Positions 15,672-23,904 of a DNA stretch of 64,000 nucleotides are shown here, in pieces; positions within the stretch are counted from its first letter, which is position 1, and the number at the start of each line of letters is the position of its first letter. Origin of the DNA: Streptacidiphilus fuscans (lineage in GTDB: Bacteria > Actinomycetota > Actinomycetes > Streptomycetales > Streptomycetaceae). The stretch covers positions 678,946 through 742,945 of the forward strand of contig NZ_JADPRT010000001.1 of the NCBI RefSeq assembly GCF_015690355.1, read 5' to 3'. A program made the position numbers and the translations under genes. The notes beneath the pieces were generated by a model. The model saw only the letters and a list, made by a program, of their open reading frames with translations. It was not told the DNA's origin and searched no databases.

Positions 15672-16829
15672 TCACTGGGCCAACTGTCGGCTGATCACCA
15701 GCCGCTGGATCTGGTTGGTGCCTTCGAAGATCTGCATGATCTTCGCCTCGCGCATGTAGCGCTCGACCGGGAAGTCGCGCGTGTACCCGTAACCGCCCAG
15801 GACCTGGACCGCGTCCGTCGTCACCTTCATCGCCGCGTCCGTGGCGATCAGCTTGGCGACGCTGGCCTGGCGGCTGAAGGGGCGGCCGAGGTCGCGGCGG
15901 CGGGCCGCGTCGAGGTAGGTGGCGCGGGCCGAGTCGACGGCCGCGGCCATGTCCGCCAGCAGGAAGCCGAGGCCCTGGTGGTCGACGATCTTCCGACCGA
16001 AGGTGGTTCGCTCGTTGGCGTAGCCGACGGCCGCGTCCAGCGCCGCCTGGGCGAGCCCGGTGGCGCAGGCCGCGATGCCGAGGCGGCCGCTGTCGAGCGC
16101 GCTGAACGCGATCTGCAGGCCCTGGCCCTCGGTGCCGAGCAGGCGGTCCGGCTCGATGACGGCTCCGTCCCACATGGCCGAGGTGGTCGGGACCGCCTGG
16201 AGCCCCATCTTCTCCTCAGGCTTGCCGAAGCTCAGGCCGTCCGCCGCGCCCGGCGCCAGGAAGCAGGAGATGCCGTGGCTGCCCGGTGCGGTGCGGGCGA
16301 ACAGGGCGTAGAAGTCGGCCTTCCCACCGTGGGTGATCCACGCCTTGTTGCCGGTGATGCGGTAGCCGGTGAGCGCGCCGGTGGCGTCGGTGACCTGCTC
16401 CGCCTTGCAGGTCAGCGCGGCGGCGTCGGAGCCGGCCTGCGGTTCGGAGAGGCTGTAGCCGCCGATGAGTTCGCCGCCGAGCATGTCCGGCAGCCAGCGC
16501 TCCTTCTGCGCGTCGGAGCCGAAGGCGTTGACCGGGTGGCAGGCGAGGGTGTGCACGCTGGTGGCCACCGCGACCGCGGCCCAACGGGCGGCGAGCTCCT
16601 CCAGGACCTGGAGGTAGACCTCGTAGGGCTGGCCGCCGCCGCCGAACTCCTCGGCGTAGGGGAGCCCGAGCAGGCCCGCCCGGCCGAGGGTCGCGAAGAG
16701 ACCCTCCGGGTAGATCTCGCCCTTCTCGTGGGTGTCTGCCCTGGGCGCGAGCTCCTTGTCGGCGAGTTCCCTGGTCAGCGCGATCAGGTCCTCGGCCTCC
16801 GGGGTGGGCAGCAGACGATCAACGGCCAT
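15672..16829 (-). CDS. Acyl-CoA dehydrogenase
   Basis: 385 residues, normal for the family. FAD/acyl-CoA fold motifs are present: GGYSLSEPQAGSDAAAL (flavin contact), ITGNKAWITHGGKADFY, GRLGIAACATGLAQAALD, ERTTFGRKI and LGGYGYTRDFPVERYMREAKIMQIFEGT. The catalytic base is Glu369 in QIFEGTNQ, the short-chain/general ACAD position. It oxidises a fatty acyl-CoA to trans-2-enoyl-CoA, passing electrons to ETF. The gene is divergent from a TetR regulator, with an 8-bp inverted repeat between them overlapping the likely promoter, so it is probably derepressed by an acyl-CoA or related ligand. ATG at 16829 has GAGCCCCGCC upstream and only a moderate ribosome site. Confidence 0.93.
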   Translation of the reverse strand: MAVDRLLPTPEAEDLIALTRELADKELAPRADTHEKGEIYPEGLFATLGRAGLLGLPYAEEFGGGGQPYEVYLQVLEELAARWAAVAVATSVHTLACHPVNAFGSDAQKERWLPDMLGGELIGGYSLSEPQAGSDAAALTCKAEQVTDATGALTGYRITGNKAWITHGGKADFYALFARTAPGSHGISCFLAPGAADGLSFGKPEEKMGLQAVPTTSAMWDGAVIEPDRLLGTEGQGLQIAFSALDSGRLGIAACATGLAQAALDAAVGYANERTTFGRKIVDHQGLGFLLADMAAAVDSARATYLDAARRRDLGRPFSRQASVAKLIATDAAMKVTTDAVQVLGGYGYTRDFPVERYMREAKIMQIFEGTNQIQRLVISRQLAQ

Positions 16830-16842
16830 GGCGGGGCTCCAA

Positions 16843-16872
16843 CCGGTACTTTGTGCGGTACGTCAGTACCGG
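16843..16872. promoter_or_regulatory. TetR operator between acyl-CoA dehydrogenase and regulator
   Basis: Perfect inverted arms CCGGTACT (16843-16850) and AGTACCGG (16865-16872) flank a 14-bp centre that itself contains CGGTACG. Position between two divergent starts is typical for autoregulating TetR proteins. Confidence 0.75.
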
Positions 16873-16910
16873 AAATGGTAGCCCCAAACGAGCGCGGGGA
16901 TAATACCCAG

Positions 16911-17513
16911 ATGATCGAGACTGCCGACGGGGTCGGACCCAAGCAGACCGGCCGGGGCGCCGCCCGGCGGTACGAGCTGTTCGAGGCCTTGGTGGAGCTG
17001 CTGACCCAGGAGGGTTTCGCCCATCTCACCCTCGACGATCTGGCCGCGCGCCTGCACTGCTCCAAGCGCACGCTCTACGGGCTGGCCGGGAGCAAGGAGC
17101 AGCTCGTCCGGGCCGTCGTGGTGCACTTCTTCCGCCATGCGACCGAGCGGGTCGAGGCGGCGCTTGCGGCCGAATCCGGCCCGGCTGCCAGGGTGTCCGC
17201 GTACCTGAGCGCGGTCGCGGCACAACTCGCGCCGCTCTCACCGCAGTTCTTCGAGGACGTGGCGGGCTTCGAGCCGGCGTCCGAGGTCTACGAGCGCAAC
17301 ACGCGGGCGGCAGCCCGCCGGGTCGAGCAGCTGATCCAGGAGGGGGTGACGGCGGGGGAGTTCCGTGAGGTGCACGTCGCCTTCGCGGCGGATGTCATCG
17401 CCTCGGTGATGGTCCGTATCCAACAGCGCCAGGTGGCCGCCGCCACGGGGCTGGCCGACGCCGAGGCCTACGACTGCCTGGCCGAACTCCTGCTGCACGG
17501 CCTCAGCCGCTAG
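16911..17513 (+). CDS. TetR-family regulator of the divergent acyl-CoA dehydrogenase
   Basis: 200 residues from ATG 16911; an in-frame ATG at 16875 just beside the operator is an alternative start. The N-terminal HTH (about 18-65) reads EALVELLTQEGFAHLTLDDLAARLHCSKRTLYGLAGSKEQLVRAVV. The C-terminal ligand domain is all-helical, with RVSAYLSAVAAQLAPLSPQFFEDVAGFEP. It probably represses the acyl-CoA dehydrogenase and itself through the 16843-16872 repeat, with an acyl-CoA-like inducer inferred from the neighbour. A GC-rich hairpin follows the gene. Confidence 0.85.
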   Translation: MIETADGVGPKQTGRGAARRYELFEALVELLTQEGFAHLTLDDLAARLHCSKRTLYGLAGSKEQLVRAVVVHFFRHATERVEAALAAESGPAARVSAYLSAVAAQLAPLSPQFFEDVAGFEPASEVYERNTRAAARRVEQLIQEGVTAGEFREVHVAFAADVIASVMVRIQQRQVAAATGLADAEAYDCLAELLLHGLSR

Positions 17514-17799
17514 GCGGGCAGGGGCAGGGGCCCGCACGGCGCGTATGTCCGGGCGGGCCCCGCGGTGTGGACCGTCCCCCCGGCGGCCCACACAAACGAA
17601 AACGCCTCGGCCACGCATGACGGCCAGGGCGAAGCCTCAGTTCGAAGATTCGAAGCAGAGAGGCGCATCGCTCCGCACGAGATCATCCACGAAGTGAATG
17701 GCACCTCGGCACCCCTGGTCGGCGGTGTCCCGGCCCGCCGATCGGGGGTCTGGGTCAGGTGATCACCAGGGTGCTACCAGGTCAACGAGGCAGCAAGCG
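17514..17799. other. Convergent gap with terminator and no convincing gene
   Basis: 286 bases between the TetR gene and the ABC permease gene. Apart from the hairpin at 17527-17561 there is a 65-codon reading frame (17565-17762) without a ribosome site, strong codon bias or recognisable motif; it is not called as a gene. Confidence 0.6.
17527..17561 (+). terminator. Strong GC hairpin after TetR gene
   Basis: 13-bp arms with one mismatch: GGGGCCCGCACGG (17527-17539) and CCGGGCGGGCCCC (17549-17561), 9-base loop, 14 bases after the stop. Confidence 0.8.
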
Positions 17800-18789
17800 T
17801 CAGGTGAGTCGGCGCCGGATGCGCCAGAAGCACAGGCCCGCGAGTATCGCCGCAAGGGCGGTGAACAGTGCCGACTCGTACCACTGGAAGGGCCAGTAGC
17901 GGCTGGCAGGCTGGAGAGTCACACTGACGTGGGCGTCCTCTTTGGCGATGCAGTCCGGGAGTTGTGCAGGCGAGACGGTGTTGACGCAGTAGGACCACCA
18001 CGCGGTGTGGCCGACGTCCTTACCGGACGAGTCCAGGACGTCGCTGGTGGACACGATCCACGGGCCGCCGGGGACGCTCACGCCGCCGACCGCGCCGTAC
18101 GCGCCGAAGAAGGACAGTTGGCTGACCTCGGTCCTGGTGAGCGCGACCGTACGGCTGACCGGGGTGACGTAGTTCGGTCGCACCACGGTGGGGATGAGGC
18201 CCTGCACGAGGACGAACGCCACCAGGGCTGCCGCCATCGCCGGGACCGTACGGCGTATGAACAGGCCGAAGGTCGTGCCGAGCACAAAGGCGAAGACGCC
18301 GTACGCCAGCGGCACGATGTTGCGCGCGTCGAAGACCAACGGGGAGAAGCGGTCGTCGTTGACCGCGTCGATCGGGCCGGCCGCCCAGGTCAGCAGCAGG
18401 CTGTAGCCGCCGGTGAAGGCGACGGTGGCCAGGCCGACGAATCCCAGCTTCACCGCCAGCCAGCGTCCGCGGGTCACCGTCTGGTTCCACACCAGCCGAT
18501 GGGTGCCCGACTCGAGCTCACGGGTGATCAGAGGCACGCCCCAGAACATCGCGACGACGGCAGGGACCGCGATCAGCACACCTCCGAGGACGTCGACCTG
18601 CAGGTTGTACTGGCTGGTGAACTCGCTCATCACCCCCGCGCAGCTGCCCGCGGCGCAGAGCGCGGCGTCCGTGGTGTACGTGTGTCTGATCTGCAGGCCG
18701 AGGACCACCGTGTAGACCGCCAGGAGCGCCAGCGTCGCGGCTCCCAGCAGTGCCGGGGTGCGGAACTGACGCCAGGTCATCCAGATCAC
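17800..18789 (-). CDS. ABC transporter permease (ABC-2 type)
   Basis: 329 residues from a GTG at 18789 that overlaps the ATPase stop (GTGA) and has GGAGG 7 bases upstream, indicating coupled translation. It has about six hydrophobic segments: near residues 12-32, 70-95, 115-140, 155-180 and 185-205, plus one at the C-terminus before IRRRLT. A 100-residue loop with several Cys and aromatic residues between segments 5 and 6 is predicted outside. The motif TRELESGTHRLVWNQTVTRGRW, where the membrane domain contacts the ATPase, is characteristic of actinobacterial ABC-2 exporters. Partner ATPase is the next gene upstream. Substrate unknown; a small peptide or antibiotic is typical for such systems with a linked two-component regulator. 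Confidence 0.85.
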   Translation of the reverse strand: MIWMTWRQFRTPALLGAATLALLAVYTVVLGLQIRHTYTTDAALCAAGSCAGVMSEFTSQYNLQVDVLGGVLIAVPAVVAMFWGVPLITRELESGTHRLVWNQTVTRGRWLAVKLGFVGLATVAFTGGYSLLLTWAAGPIDAVNDDRFSPLVFDARNIVPLAYGVFAFVLGTTFGLFIRRTVPAMAAALVAFVLVQGLIPTVVRPNYVTPVSRTVALTRTEVSQLSFFGAYGAVGGVSVPGGPWIVSTSDVLDSSGKDVGHTAWWSYCVNTVSPAQLPDCIAKEDAHVSVTLQPASRYWPFQWYESALFTALAAILAGLCFWRIRRRLT

Positions 18790-19685
18790 CGCGTGGCCTC
18801 CTCGGTCATCGGGGCTGTGTGTGCGGCCGGCAGGCCCGCGCGGGTCATGTAGGCGAGCACCAGCGTTTCGAGGTCGATGTCCTCGATCTTCCAGGGGCCG
18901 GGCGGTGGTGCGCCGCCGGAGCGCACGATCACACTGCTTGCCCGGTTCGTGTGTTCGGCGTGCACGGCTTCGAGCCCGTGCGGAAGGGTCGCGAGGCGAC
19001 TCCGTTCGCCGGCGAGCCTGTGGTGGCTCTGCAGCAACTGCGTCACCTCGCCCGCGACCTGGACCCGCGAGTCGGCGAGCACGATCAGGTAGTCGCAGAC
19101 CCGCTCGACGTCGGAGAGGGCGTGGGAGGACAGGATCGCGCTCGCGCCGAGGTCGGCCACGGACTCCATCAGGGTCTCCAGGAACCCGTGCCGGGCCAGC
19201 GGATCGAGCGCGGCAGCGGGCTCGTCGAAGATCAGCAGCTCGGGCCGTTTGGCCGCCGCGATCGTGAGGGCCAGCTGCGCACGTTGGCCGCCGGACAACC
19301 GACCGGCCTTCTGGTCCAGGTCCAGGCCGGACCGGGAGATCCCGCGCCGGGCGAACTGCTCGTCCCAGCCCGGGTTCAGCCGCGCCCCCATCCGCAGGTG
19401 GTCCGCGACGGACAACGTGGCGTACACCGGCGTGTCCTGGGCGACGAAGCCCACCTTGGCCAGTTGGGTGGCGCTGGTGCCGGGGCGCGAGCCGAGCACG
19501 TCGATGGAGCCCCAGGTGGGCTGGATCAGCCCACAGGCCAGTTGCAGCAGGGTGGACTTGCCCGCACCGTTCGGGCCGACCAGGCCTACGACCCGACCCT
19601 GAGGGACGGACAGGTCGCAGTCCGTCAGAGCCCGCCGCCGGCCGTAGCGCTTGCCGAGCCCCTTGGCTTCCAATACTGGATTCAT
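18786..19685 (-). CDS. ABC transporter ATP-binding protein
   Basis: 299 residues. Walker A GPNGAGKST, Q-loop FVAQDTPVYATLS, signature LSGGQRAQLAL, Walker B LLIFDEPAAALDP and the H-loop SSHALSDVE are all intact within residues 1-215. A C-terminal extension of about 85 residues follows, as in exporters of the bacitracin/antibiotic (DrrA-like) group. It couples to the ABC-2 permease encoded immediately downstream. A two-component system is divergently encoded 340 bases away with a 57-residue membrane protein between, a typical arrangement for envelope-stress or antimicrobial-responsive exporters. Confidence 0.93.
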   Translation of the reverse strand: MNPVLEAKGLGKRYGRRRALTDCDLSVPQGRVVGLVGPNGAGKSTLLQLACGLIQPTWGSIDVLGSRPGTSATQLAKVGFVAQDTPVYATLSVADHLRMGARLNPGWDEQFARRGISRSGLDLDQKAGRLSGGQRAQLALTIAAAKRPELLIFDEPAAALDPLARHGFLETLMESVADLGASAILSSHALSDVERVCDYLIVLADSRVQVAGEVTQLLQSHHRLAGERSRLATLPHGLEAVHAEHTNRASSVIVRSGGAPPPGPWKIEDIDLETLVLAYMTRAGLPAAHTAPMTEEATR

Positions 19686-19730
19686 GTGCTTCCTCGCTCG
19701 GGGTTCCCGTCGTCGGGCCGGTGGGCCGGG

Positions 19731-19904
19731 TCAGCCACGGGACCGGCGGTCGATCAGCTTGATGACGAAGCGGACGGCGCTGAAGAACACGATCAGTACG
19801 GCGATCGCGACGACCACGAGCAGGCCGTAGAAGAGCGGGCTGTAGTGCACGCCGGAGGACGAGTCGGCCAGGATGCCGAGCGCTTGGTGGTGATGCGAAG
19901 TCAT
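19731..19904 (-). CDS. Small single-pass membrane protein linked to the ABC exporter
   Basis: 57 residues beginning MTSHHHQALGILADSSSG, then one transmembrane helix (about residues 20-45: PLFYGLLVVVAIAVLIVFFSA) and a basic tail ending IDRRSRG. ATG at 19904 has only a weak ribosome site, but codon bias is strong and the frame ends 46 bases before the ATPase start on the same strand. Its position first in the operon, before ATPase and permease, suggests an accessory subunit, leader membrane peptide or modulator of the divergent kinase. No family recognised. Confidence 0.6.
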   Translation of the reverse strand: MTSHHHQALGILADSSSGVHYSPLFYGLLVVVAIAVLIVFFSAVRFVIKLIDRRSRG

Positions 19905-19943
19905 GGCTCAAAGGTGCTGGTCGGGCGCGGGTCGCAGCATCCA

Positions 19944-19983
19944 CCGAAAGCACGGTTGGGTCTGTGCGCGATCGTACTTTCGG
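19944..19983. promoter_or_regulatory. Inverted repeat in exporter/two-component divergent region
   Basis: CCGAAAGCAC (19944-19953) and GTACTTTCGG (19974-19983) form near-perfect inverted arms separated by 20 bases. The right arm abuts the -35 element of the kinase promoter. A plausible binding site for the response regulator. Confidence 0.5.
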
Positions 19984-19987
19984 CCGG

Positions 19988-20016
19988 TTCAACGCCCGTC
20001 CCCGGTCCCGTAGCCT
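19988..20016 (+). promoter_or_regulatory. Probable leaderless promoter of the sensor kinase
   Basis: TTCAAC (19988-19993), 17-bp spacer, TAGCCT (20011-20016), then 7 bases to the GTG at 20024. This spacing places transcription start at or next to the start codon. Confidence 0.55.
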
Positions 20017-20023
20017 GATCGAC

Positions 20024-21199
20024 GTGAACCCACGAGAGCGGCCGATGACGAGGTGGGCCGGATTCGGGGCGGACATCCTCCTCACCTCTTTCTGCGCGGT
20101 ACTGATCGTCCTCACCGCCCACCGCTTGGCGGACGAGGGGCGCGTGTGGACGCTCGACGCGATCACAGGTGTCGCGATGTGCGTCGTCGCGGCGGCCCGG
20201 CACCGGTACCCGCTGGGGGCGCCTGTCGCGGCGCTTGCGGTGAGCGGTACCGCAGCGGTCGTCGCGATGACCGCCGGCCTGCCCGGTGAGCCGGGCGCGG
20301 CCGCGATCGTCGCGCTGATGGTGGTCGGGTGCACGGCCGTCCGGGTGCTGCCGCCGCGGACAGCCGTGGCGGTCGAGCTGCTCGGTCTCGCTGTCGTCGG
20401 CTCCGGGTGGATCGGAGCGTTGCTCGGCCGTCAGACCTCGCACACCGCGTACACGGTGGGCGCGGAGGGCTGGCTCGTGGCCGTGGCACTCGGGTTCTGG
20501 CTGCGCCACGTCGACCGACGCCGCAGGAACGCCGCCGAGTCGGTGCGCCGGGACGAGCGGCTGACCCTGGCGCGGGAGTTGCACGACGTGGTGGCGCACC
20601 ACGTCACAGGGATCGTGTTGCAGACCCAGGCGGCCAGGATCGCCGCACGCAGACGTCAGGACGGCGACGGCGTCGACGACCTCGACGACACGCTGGCGGA
20701 GGTCGAGGCTGCCGGCGGTGAGGCACTGGCGGCCATGCGGCGGGTGGTCGGCCTGCTGCGCGACACCGACGACGCACTACCGACCGGCACCGGCCCGGAG
20801 CGGCTTGCCGAGTTGGTCGAACGCTTCGACGGGCACGGCCCGGCCGTGACACTGAGTCTGCCCGAGGAGGAGGAGACGCGCTGGCCGCCCGAGGTCGCCT
20901 CGACTGTCTACCGTGTGGTCCAGGAGTCGCTGACCAACGTCGCCAGGCACGCCGGGCACGCCCGCTCGGCCTGTGTCGAGGTCTCGCGGTGTCCTACGGG
21001 CATCACGGTCGTGGTCGACAACGATGCGCCGTCAGGCACACAGCGGCATCTGCACCGTGACGGATTCGGCCTGGTCGGCATGCGCGAGCGCGTGGAAGCG
21101 CTCGGCGGCACGTTGAACGCCGGACCGAAGCCCGCAGGCGGCTGGGCCGTCACCGCCACGCTCCCGGTCTCGGTCCCGGTCCCGGGGGAGCGTCGTTGA
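20024..21199 (+). CDS. NarL-type membrane sensor histidine kinase
   Basis: 391 residues from GTG 20024, chosen because a -10-like TAGCCT ends 7 bases upstream (leaderless); an in-frame ATG at 20045 is the alternative. An N-terminal block of about five hydrophobic helices (about 10-160) precedes a HisKA_3 domain with the phospho-acceptor His187 in LARELHDVVAHHVTGI. A HATPase domain has VVQESLTNVARHAG, VDNDAP and GFGLVGMRERVEALGG. Such kinases with short extracellular loops commonly sense membrane perturbation or antimicrobials in association with ABC exporters. The response regulator gene overlaps its stop by four bases, making a classical pair. Confidence 0.9.
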   Translation: MNPRERPMTRWAGFGADILLTSFCAVLIVLTAHRLADEGRVWTLDAITGVAMCVVAAARHRYPLGAPVAALAVSGTAAVVAMTAGLPGEPGAAAIVALMVVGCTAVRVLPPRTAVAVELLGLAVVGSGWIGALLGRQTSHTAYTVGAEGWLVAVALGFWLRHVDRRRRNAAESVRRDERLTLARELHDVVAHHVTGIVLQTQAARIAARRRQDGDGVDDLDDTLAEVEAAGGEALAAMRRVVGLLRDTDDALPTGTGPERLAELVERFDGHGPAVTLSLPEEEETRWPPEVASTVYRVVQESLTNVARHAGHARSACVEVSRCPTGITVVVDNDAPSGTQRHLHRDGFGLVGMRERVEALGGTLNAGPKPAGGWAVTATLPVSVPVPGERR

Positions 21200-21858
21200 G
21201 CATCGCAGTGCTGTTGGCCGACGACCAGGCCATGGTCCGACGCGGCTTGCGGATGATTCTTGAGGACCAGTCCGACATCACCGTGGTCGGCGAGGCAGCG
21301 GACGGCGCCGAGGCGGTGGAGCTGGCCCGCAGGCTCCGCCCCGACGTGTGCCTGGTCGACATCCGGATGCCCCGGCTCGACGGCATCGAAGTGACCCGGG
21401 CACTCGCTGGCCCGGGCGTGACAGATCCGCTGCGGGTCGTCGTCGTGACCACCTTCGACGACGACGAGTACGTGCATGGCGCCCTGCGTGCCGGCGCGCT
21501 CGGCTTCGTCCTCAAGGACGCGGGCCCCGCGCTGCTCGCCGAGGCCGTGCGGGCGGCGAGCGCAGGCGACGCCCTCATCTCACCGTCGGTCACACTGCGG
21601 CTGCTCGAGCACCTCGCCCCGGTGAAGCGCAAGAGGTCCGGACGGCAGCCGGAGCAAGCGCTCTCCGCCCGTGAGATCGACGTGGTCAAGGCCATCGCCG
21701 TCGGACGCACCAACCAGGAGATCGCGGCCGAGCTGTTCATCTCGCTCAGCACGGTCAAGAGCCATGTGGCGAGCGTCCAGGGCAAGTTGGGCGTGCGTAA
21801 CCGGGTCGGGATCGCGGCGTGGGCCTGGGAGAACCAGCTGGTGGATTCCGCGGTGTAA
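21196..21858 (+). CDS. NarL/LuxR-type response regulator
   Basis: 220 residues; TTG start at 21196 overlaps the kinase stop (TTGA), with GGGGGAG upstream. The receiver (about 3-120) has LLADDQAMVRRGL, the phospho-acceptor in CLVDIRMPRLDG, VVTTFDDDEY and GFVLKDA. A LuxR HTH (about 152-210) contains LSAREIDVVKAIAVGRTNQEIA and STVKSHVASVQGKLG. It likely controls the adjacent exporter operon, possibly through the inverted repeat at 19944-19983. Hairpin terminator follows at 21859. Confidence 0.92.
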   Translation: MSIAVLLADDQAMVRRGLRMILEDQSDITVVGEAADGAEAVELARRLRPDVCLVDIRMPRLDGIEVTRALAGPGVTDPLRVVVVTTFDDDEYVHGALRAGALGFVLKDAGPALLAEAVRAASAGDALISPSVTLRLLEHLAPVKRKRSGRQPEQALSAREIDVVKAIAVGRTNQEIAAELFISLSTVKSHVASVQGKLGVRNRVGIAAWAWENQLVDSAV

Positions 21859-21895
21859 GGGCGGGCCGGTGTGGTCGTGCTGGTCGGACCCGCCC
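21859..21895 (+). terminator. Hairpin after response regulator
   Basis: Arms GGGCGGG (21859-21865) and CCCGCCC (21889-21895), extended by one A-T pair, directly after the TAA stop. Confidence 0.7.
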
Positions 21896-22162
21896 TCAAC
21901 TGGCGGCGCCTGCACTGCTGATGAGGACGGTGCGCCGCCCGTTGCGGCGATGTGAGCCGCGCTCGTCGGTACGCCCGCCCTGTCGAGGTAGTCGGGTTGA
22001 CTCCGAGTTACCTATGAATCATGTATGAATCACGGGGTGGACGTTGACGTGGCCATGGACCGGCAGGAGTCTCTGACTGTCACCCCAGCGCGGGGAGTCA
22101 CGTGACCCCGGCTCCCGGGCCGAGACAGCCCGCGACGACCTCGCCGTGTGGAGAGAGGCACT
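21896..22162. promoter_or_regulatory. Intergenic region with direct repeats and a perfect palindrome
   Basis: With the hairpin before it this makes a 304-base gene-free stretch. It contains two abutting 11-bp repeats, TATGAATCATG (22013-22023) and TATGAATCACG (22024-22034), and the perfect palindrome GTCACGTGAC (22097-22106). Both are upstream of the anti-sigma-like ATPase gene. No gene is seen. Confidence 0.55.
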
Positions 22163-22705
22163 GTGATCGCCTCCAGCAGCACCCACGAACCCCCCGACGT
22201 GACTTCGGCGACCCCACGATTCAGTGCGCTGGCGAGCTTTCCGGCGCAGCCTCGGAGCGTCCCTCTCCTGCGCCGCCTGATGCGGAATCTGGCGATCGGT
22301 TGGCGACTGCCTGCTGAAGTCGTCGACGCACTCGCGCTCATCAGCACCGAGCTCGCCACCAACGCAGTGGTCCACAGCGGCAGTTCCGACGTCGTCGCCC
22401 TGCTGACGGCAGACCTCGACCATGTCGCCCTGGCCGTTCGTGACCACGGGCAGTGGCGACCGCCCGTCGGATGCACTGGTGGCTCGCTGCCCACCAGCGG
22501 ACGCGGCACCAGCCTCGTCCGTGCCCTCGCAGAGTTGAGTGTGCTTCCCACGTCGAGCGGTACCACGGTCGTTGCACGTATCCCGCTGGATGCCTCTCCC
22601 CAGCGTGGTCGCGGCGGTGGATCCGACGGCGCACGCCCGGTGCGCCGTGGCCGTCTGCCCGCTGCTCGTCCTACGGCTCGGACCCGGCCGACGCTGACGA
22701 TATGA
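22163..22705 (+). CDS. HATPase_c protein of the anti-sigma factor (RsbW/SpoIIAB-like) type
   Basis: 180 residues from GTG 22163 with GGAGAGAGG upstream. The central part (about 30-145) carries ALASFPAQPRSVPLLRRLM, the N-box ISTELATNAVVHSG, VRDHGQWRP and GRGTSLVRALAELS, which are the ATP-binding N, G1 and G2 elements of the short serine-kinase-like GHKL proteins abundant in streptomycetes. There is no membrane segment. A basic disordered C-terminus (about 150-180) is extra. Such proteins may phosphorylate anti-anti-sigma factors or sequester sigma factors; no partner is adjacent. Confidence 0.85.
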   Translation: MIASSSTHEPPDVTSATPRFSALASFPAQPRSVPLLRRLMRNLAIGWRLPAEVVDALALISTELATNAVVHSGSSDVVALLTADLDHVALAVRDHGQWRPPVGCTGGSLPTSGRGTSLVRALAELSVLPTSSGTTVVARIPLDASPQRGRGGGSDGARPVRRGRLPAARPTARTRPTLTI

Positions 22706-22730
22706 CAGACCCGTTGTGCGGAGGCGTGGT

Positions 22731-23312
22731 TCAGCTGGTGATCATCTCGGCGGTCGGGCTGCACAGCCAGGCCAGGCGGCCGAGCCGTGGCCGCAGTCGG
22801 CTGTCCAGGCTCCAGACCGCGCCCGCATGCGCGTGGAAGAGTGCCAGGGACGCGAAGATGTAGGCCACGGCCGGGCCCAGGTCCGTGATCCCCGGAGCGG
22901 TCCACGGCAGGCCGAACGCCTCGGCGGACGACCAGATGCCGAGCGAGTACAGGGCGCTGCCGAGGAATACGGCGTTGCTGAACAGGCCGAAGATCAGCCC
23001 CAAGGCGATGGCGGTCTCCGTCAGGGCCACTCCCATGGCGAACGCGCCCGGCGCGGACGTGGCGACGGCATGCCACATCAGGATCCACTGGTGGATCGCC
23101 GGGATGTGGACCGAGGTCCCCTGCCCGAGTTCGTCACTCAGCGTCTGTCCGTGGATGAACCCCGGAAGCCACTTGAAGGACGCGTCGACGGCCCAGACCA
23201 GGCCGAAGCCGATCCGCACTGCCGCCGCACGCCGCAGGCGCGCCTGCCCGCCCGAGCTGGGGCGGATTCTGACGAGTCTTCGGCCCGAGGCAGCTGGTGC
23301 TGTGGTGGTCAC
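22731..23312 (-). CDS. DoxX-like/DoxD-type membrane protein
   Basis: 193 residues from GTG at 23312 with AAGGAG 8 bases upstream. A basic N-terminus is followed by four hydrophobic helices (about 34-52, 85-115, 118-140 and 150-175), with FGLVWAVDASFKWLPGF in the first and a conserved-looking GLIFGLFSNAVFLGSALYSLGIW. The four-helix layout and the early aromatic/Lys cluster match the DoxX superfamily, linked to quinone or thiol redox at the membrane. It lies downstream of the ArsR-type repressor on the same strand, with a 175-base gap. It may belong to the metal regulon, but evidence for that is positional only. Confidence 0.7.
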   Translation of the reverse strand: MTTTAPAASGRRLVRIRPSSGGQARLRRAAAVRIGFGLVWAVDASFKWLPGFIHGQTLSDELGQGTSVHIPAIHQWILMWHAVATSAPGAFAMGVALTETAIALGLIFGLFSNAVFLGSALYSLGIWSSAEAFGLPWTAPGITDLGPAVAYIFASLALFHAHAGAVWSLDSRLRPRLGRLAWLCSPTAEMITS

Positions 23313-23487
23313 GATGAGCTCCTTCTGAGAGGAGGTGCGCAGGGACCCGCGAGGCCTCTCAGATGTCGCACAGAAACTCACATCGCGGCGCACCAACACG
23401 CCGGGTGTCCCTCGAACGAGTCAAGCTGCGCCCGGTCGGCCTTCGTCAGAACGATGTCCGGGGTGGCTGCCGCCATCGGCCGCTACC

Positions 23488-23874
23488 TCACTGGGCGACG
23501 TCCAGCTCCGGCTCGTCCTGGAGATCTGCGGTGTCGAGGCCGGGGGAGCGCAGGTGCTCGACGTGGCCGATGGCCTGGTCGAGGAGGTCGGCGACGTGGT
23601 CGTCGTAGAGCGAGTAGACAATCGAGCGGCCGTGGCGTTCGGCGTTGACCAGGCCGAGGTTGCGCAGCAGACGCAGTTGGTGGGAGCAGGCCGAGCGTTC
23701 CATGCCGACGGCGTCGGCAAGGTCGGTCGCCGCGTGGGCTCCCTCCTGGAGCTGGGCCAGGATCAGCAGCCGGGACGGGGTCGCGAGGGCCTGCAAGGTG
23801 GTGGCGACGGTGGTCGCACCGACTGCGTCCAGACGTTCGCGCGCGGTGGTCGTCCTGTTCATCCCGTGGCCCAT
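23488..23874 (-). CDS. ArsR/SmtB-family repressor divergent from P-type ATPase
   Basis: 128 residues from ATG 23874; an ATG at 23862 (MNRTT) is an alternative. The winged HTH (about 20-95) shows ALATPSRLLILAQLQEG, HAATDLADAVGMERSACSHQLRLLRNLGLV and RSIVYSLYDDHVADLLDQAIGHVEHL. The C-terminal helix with Asp/His (DDHVADLLDQAIGHVEH) is an alpha-5-type metal site as in NmtR/CzrA Ni/Co/Zn sensors. A single Cys lies in the recognition helix. It most probably represses the divergent P1B-4 ATPase through the AT-rich patch at 23905-23930. Metal identity is inferred. Confidence 0.85.
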   Translation of the reverse strand: MGHGMNRTTTARERLDAVGATTVATTLQALATPSRLLILAQLQEGAHAATDLADAVGMERSACSHQLRLLRNLGLVNAERHGRSIVYSLYDDHVADLLDQAIGHVEHLRSPGLDTADLQDEPELDVAQ

Positions 23875-23904
23875 AGGGCCATGATACCGAGAACGCGTGA
23901 AGAA

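Noticed and set aside
15621..16910. Long N-terminal extension of the TetR gene
   Set aside because: It is antisense to the acyl-CoA dehydrogenase; the TetR HTH begins just after 16911.
17565..17762. 65-codon plus-strand frame after the TetR gene
   Set aside because: No ribosome site, weak codon bias and position just after a terminator; no known motif.
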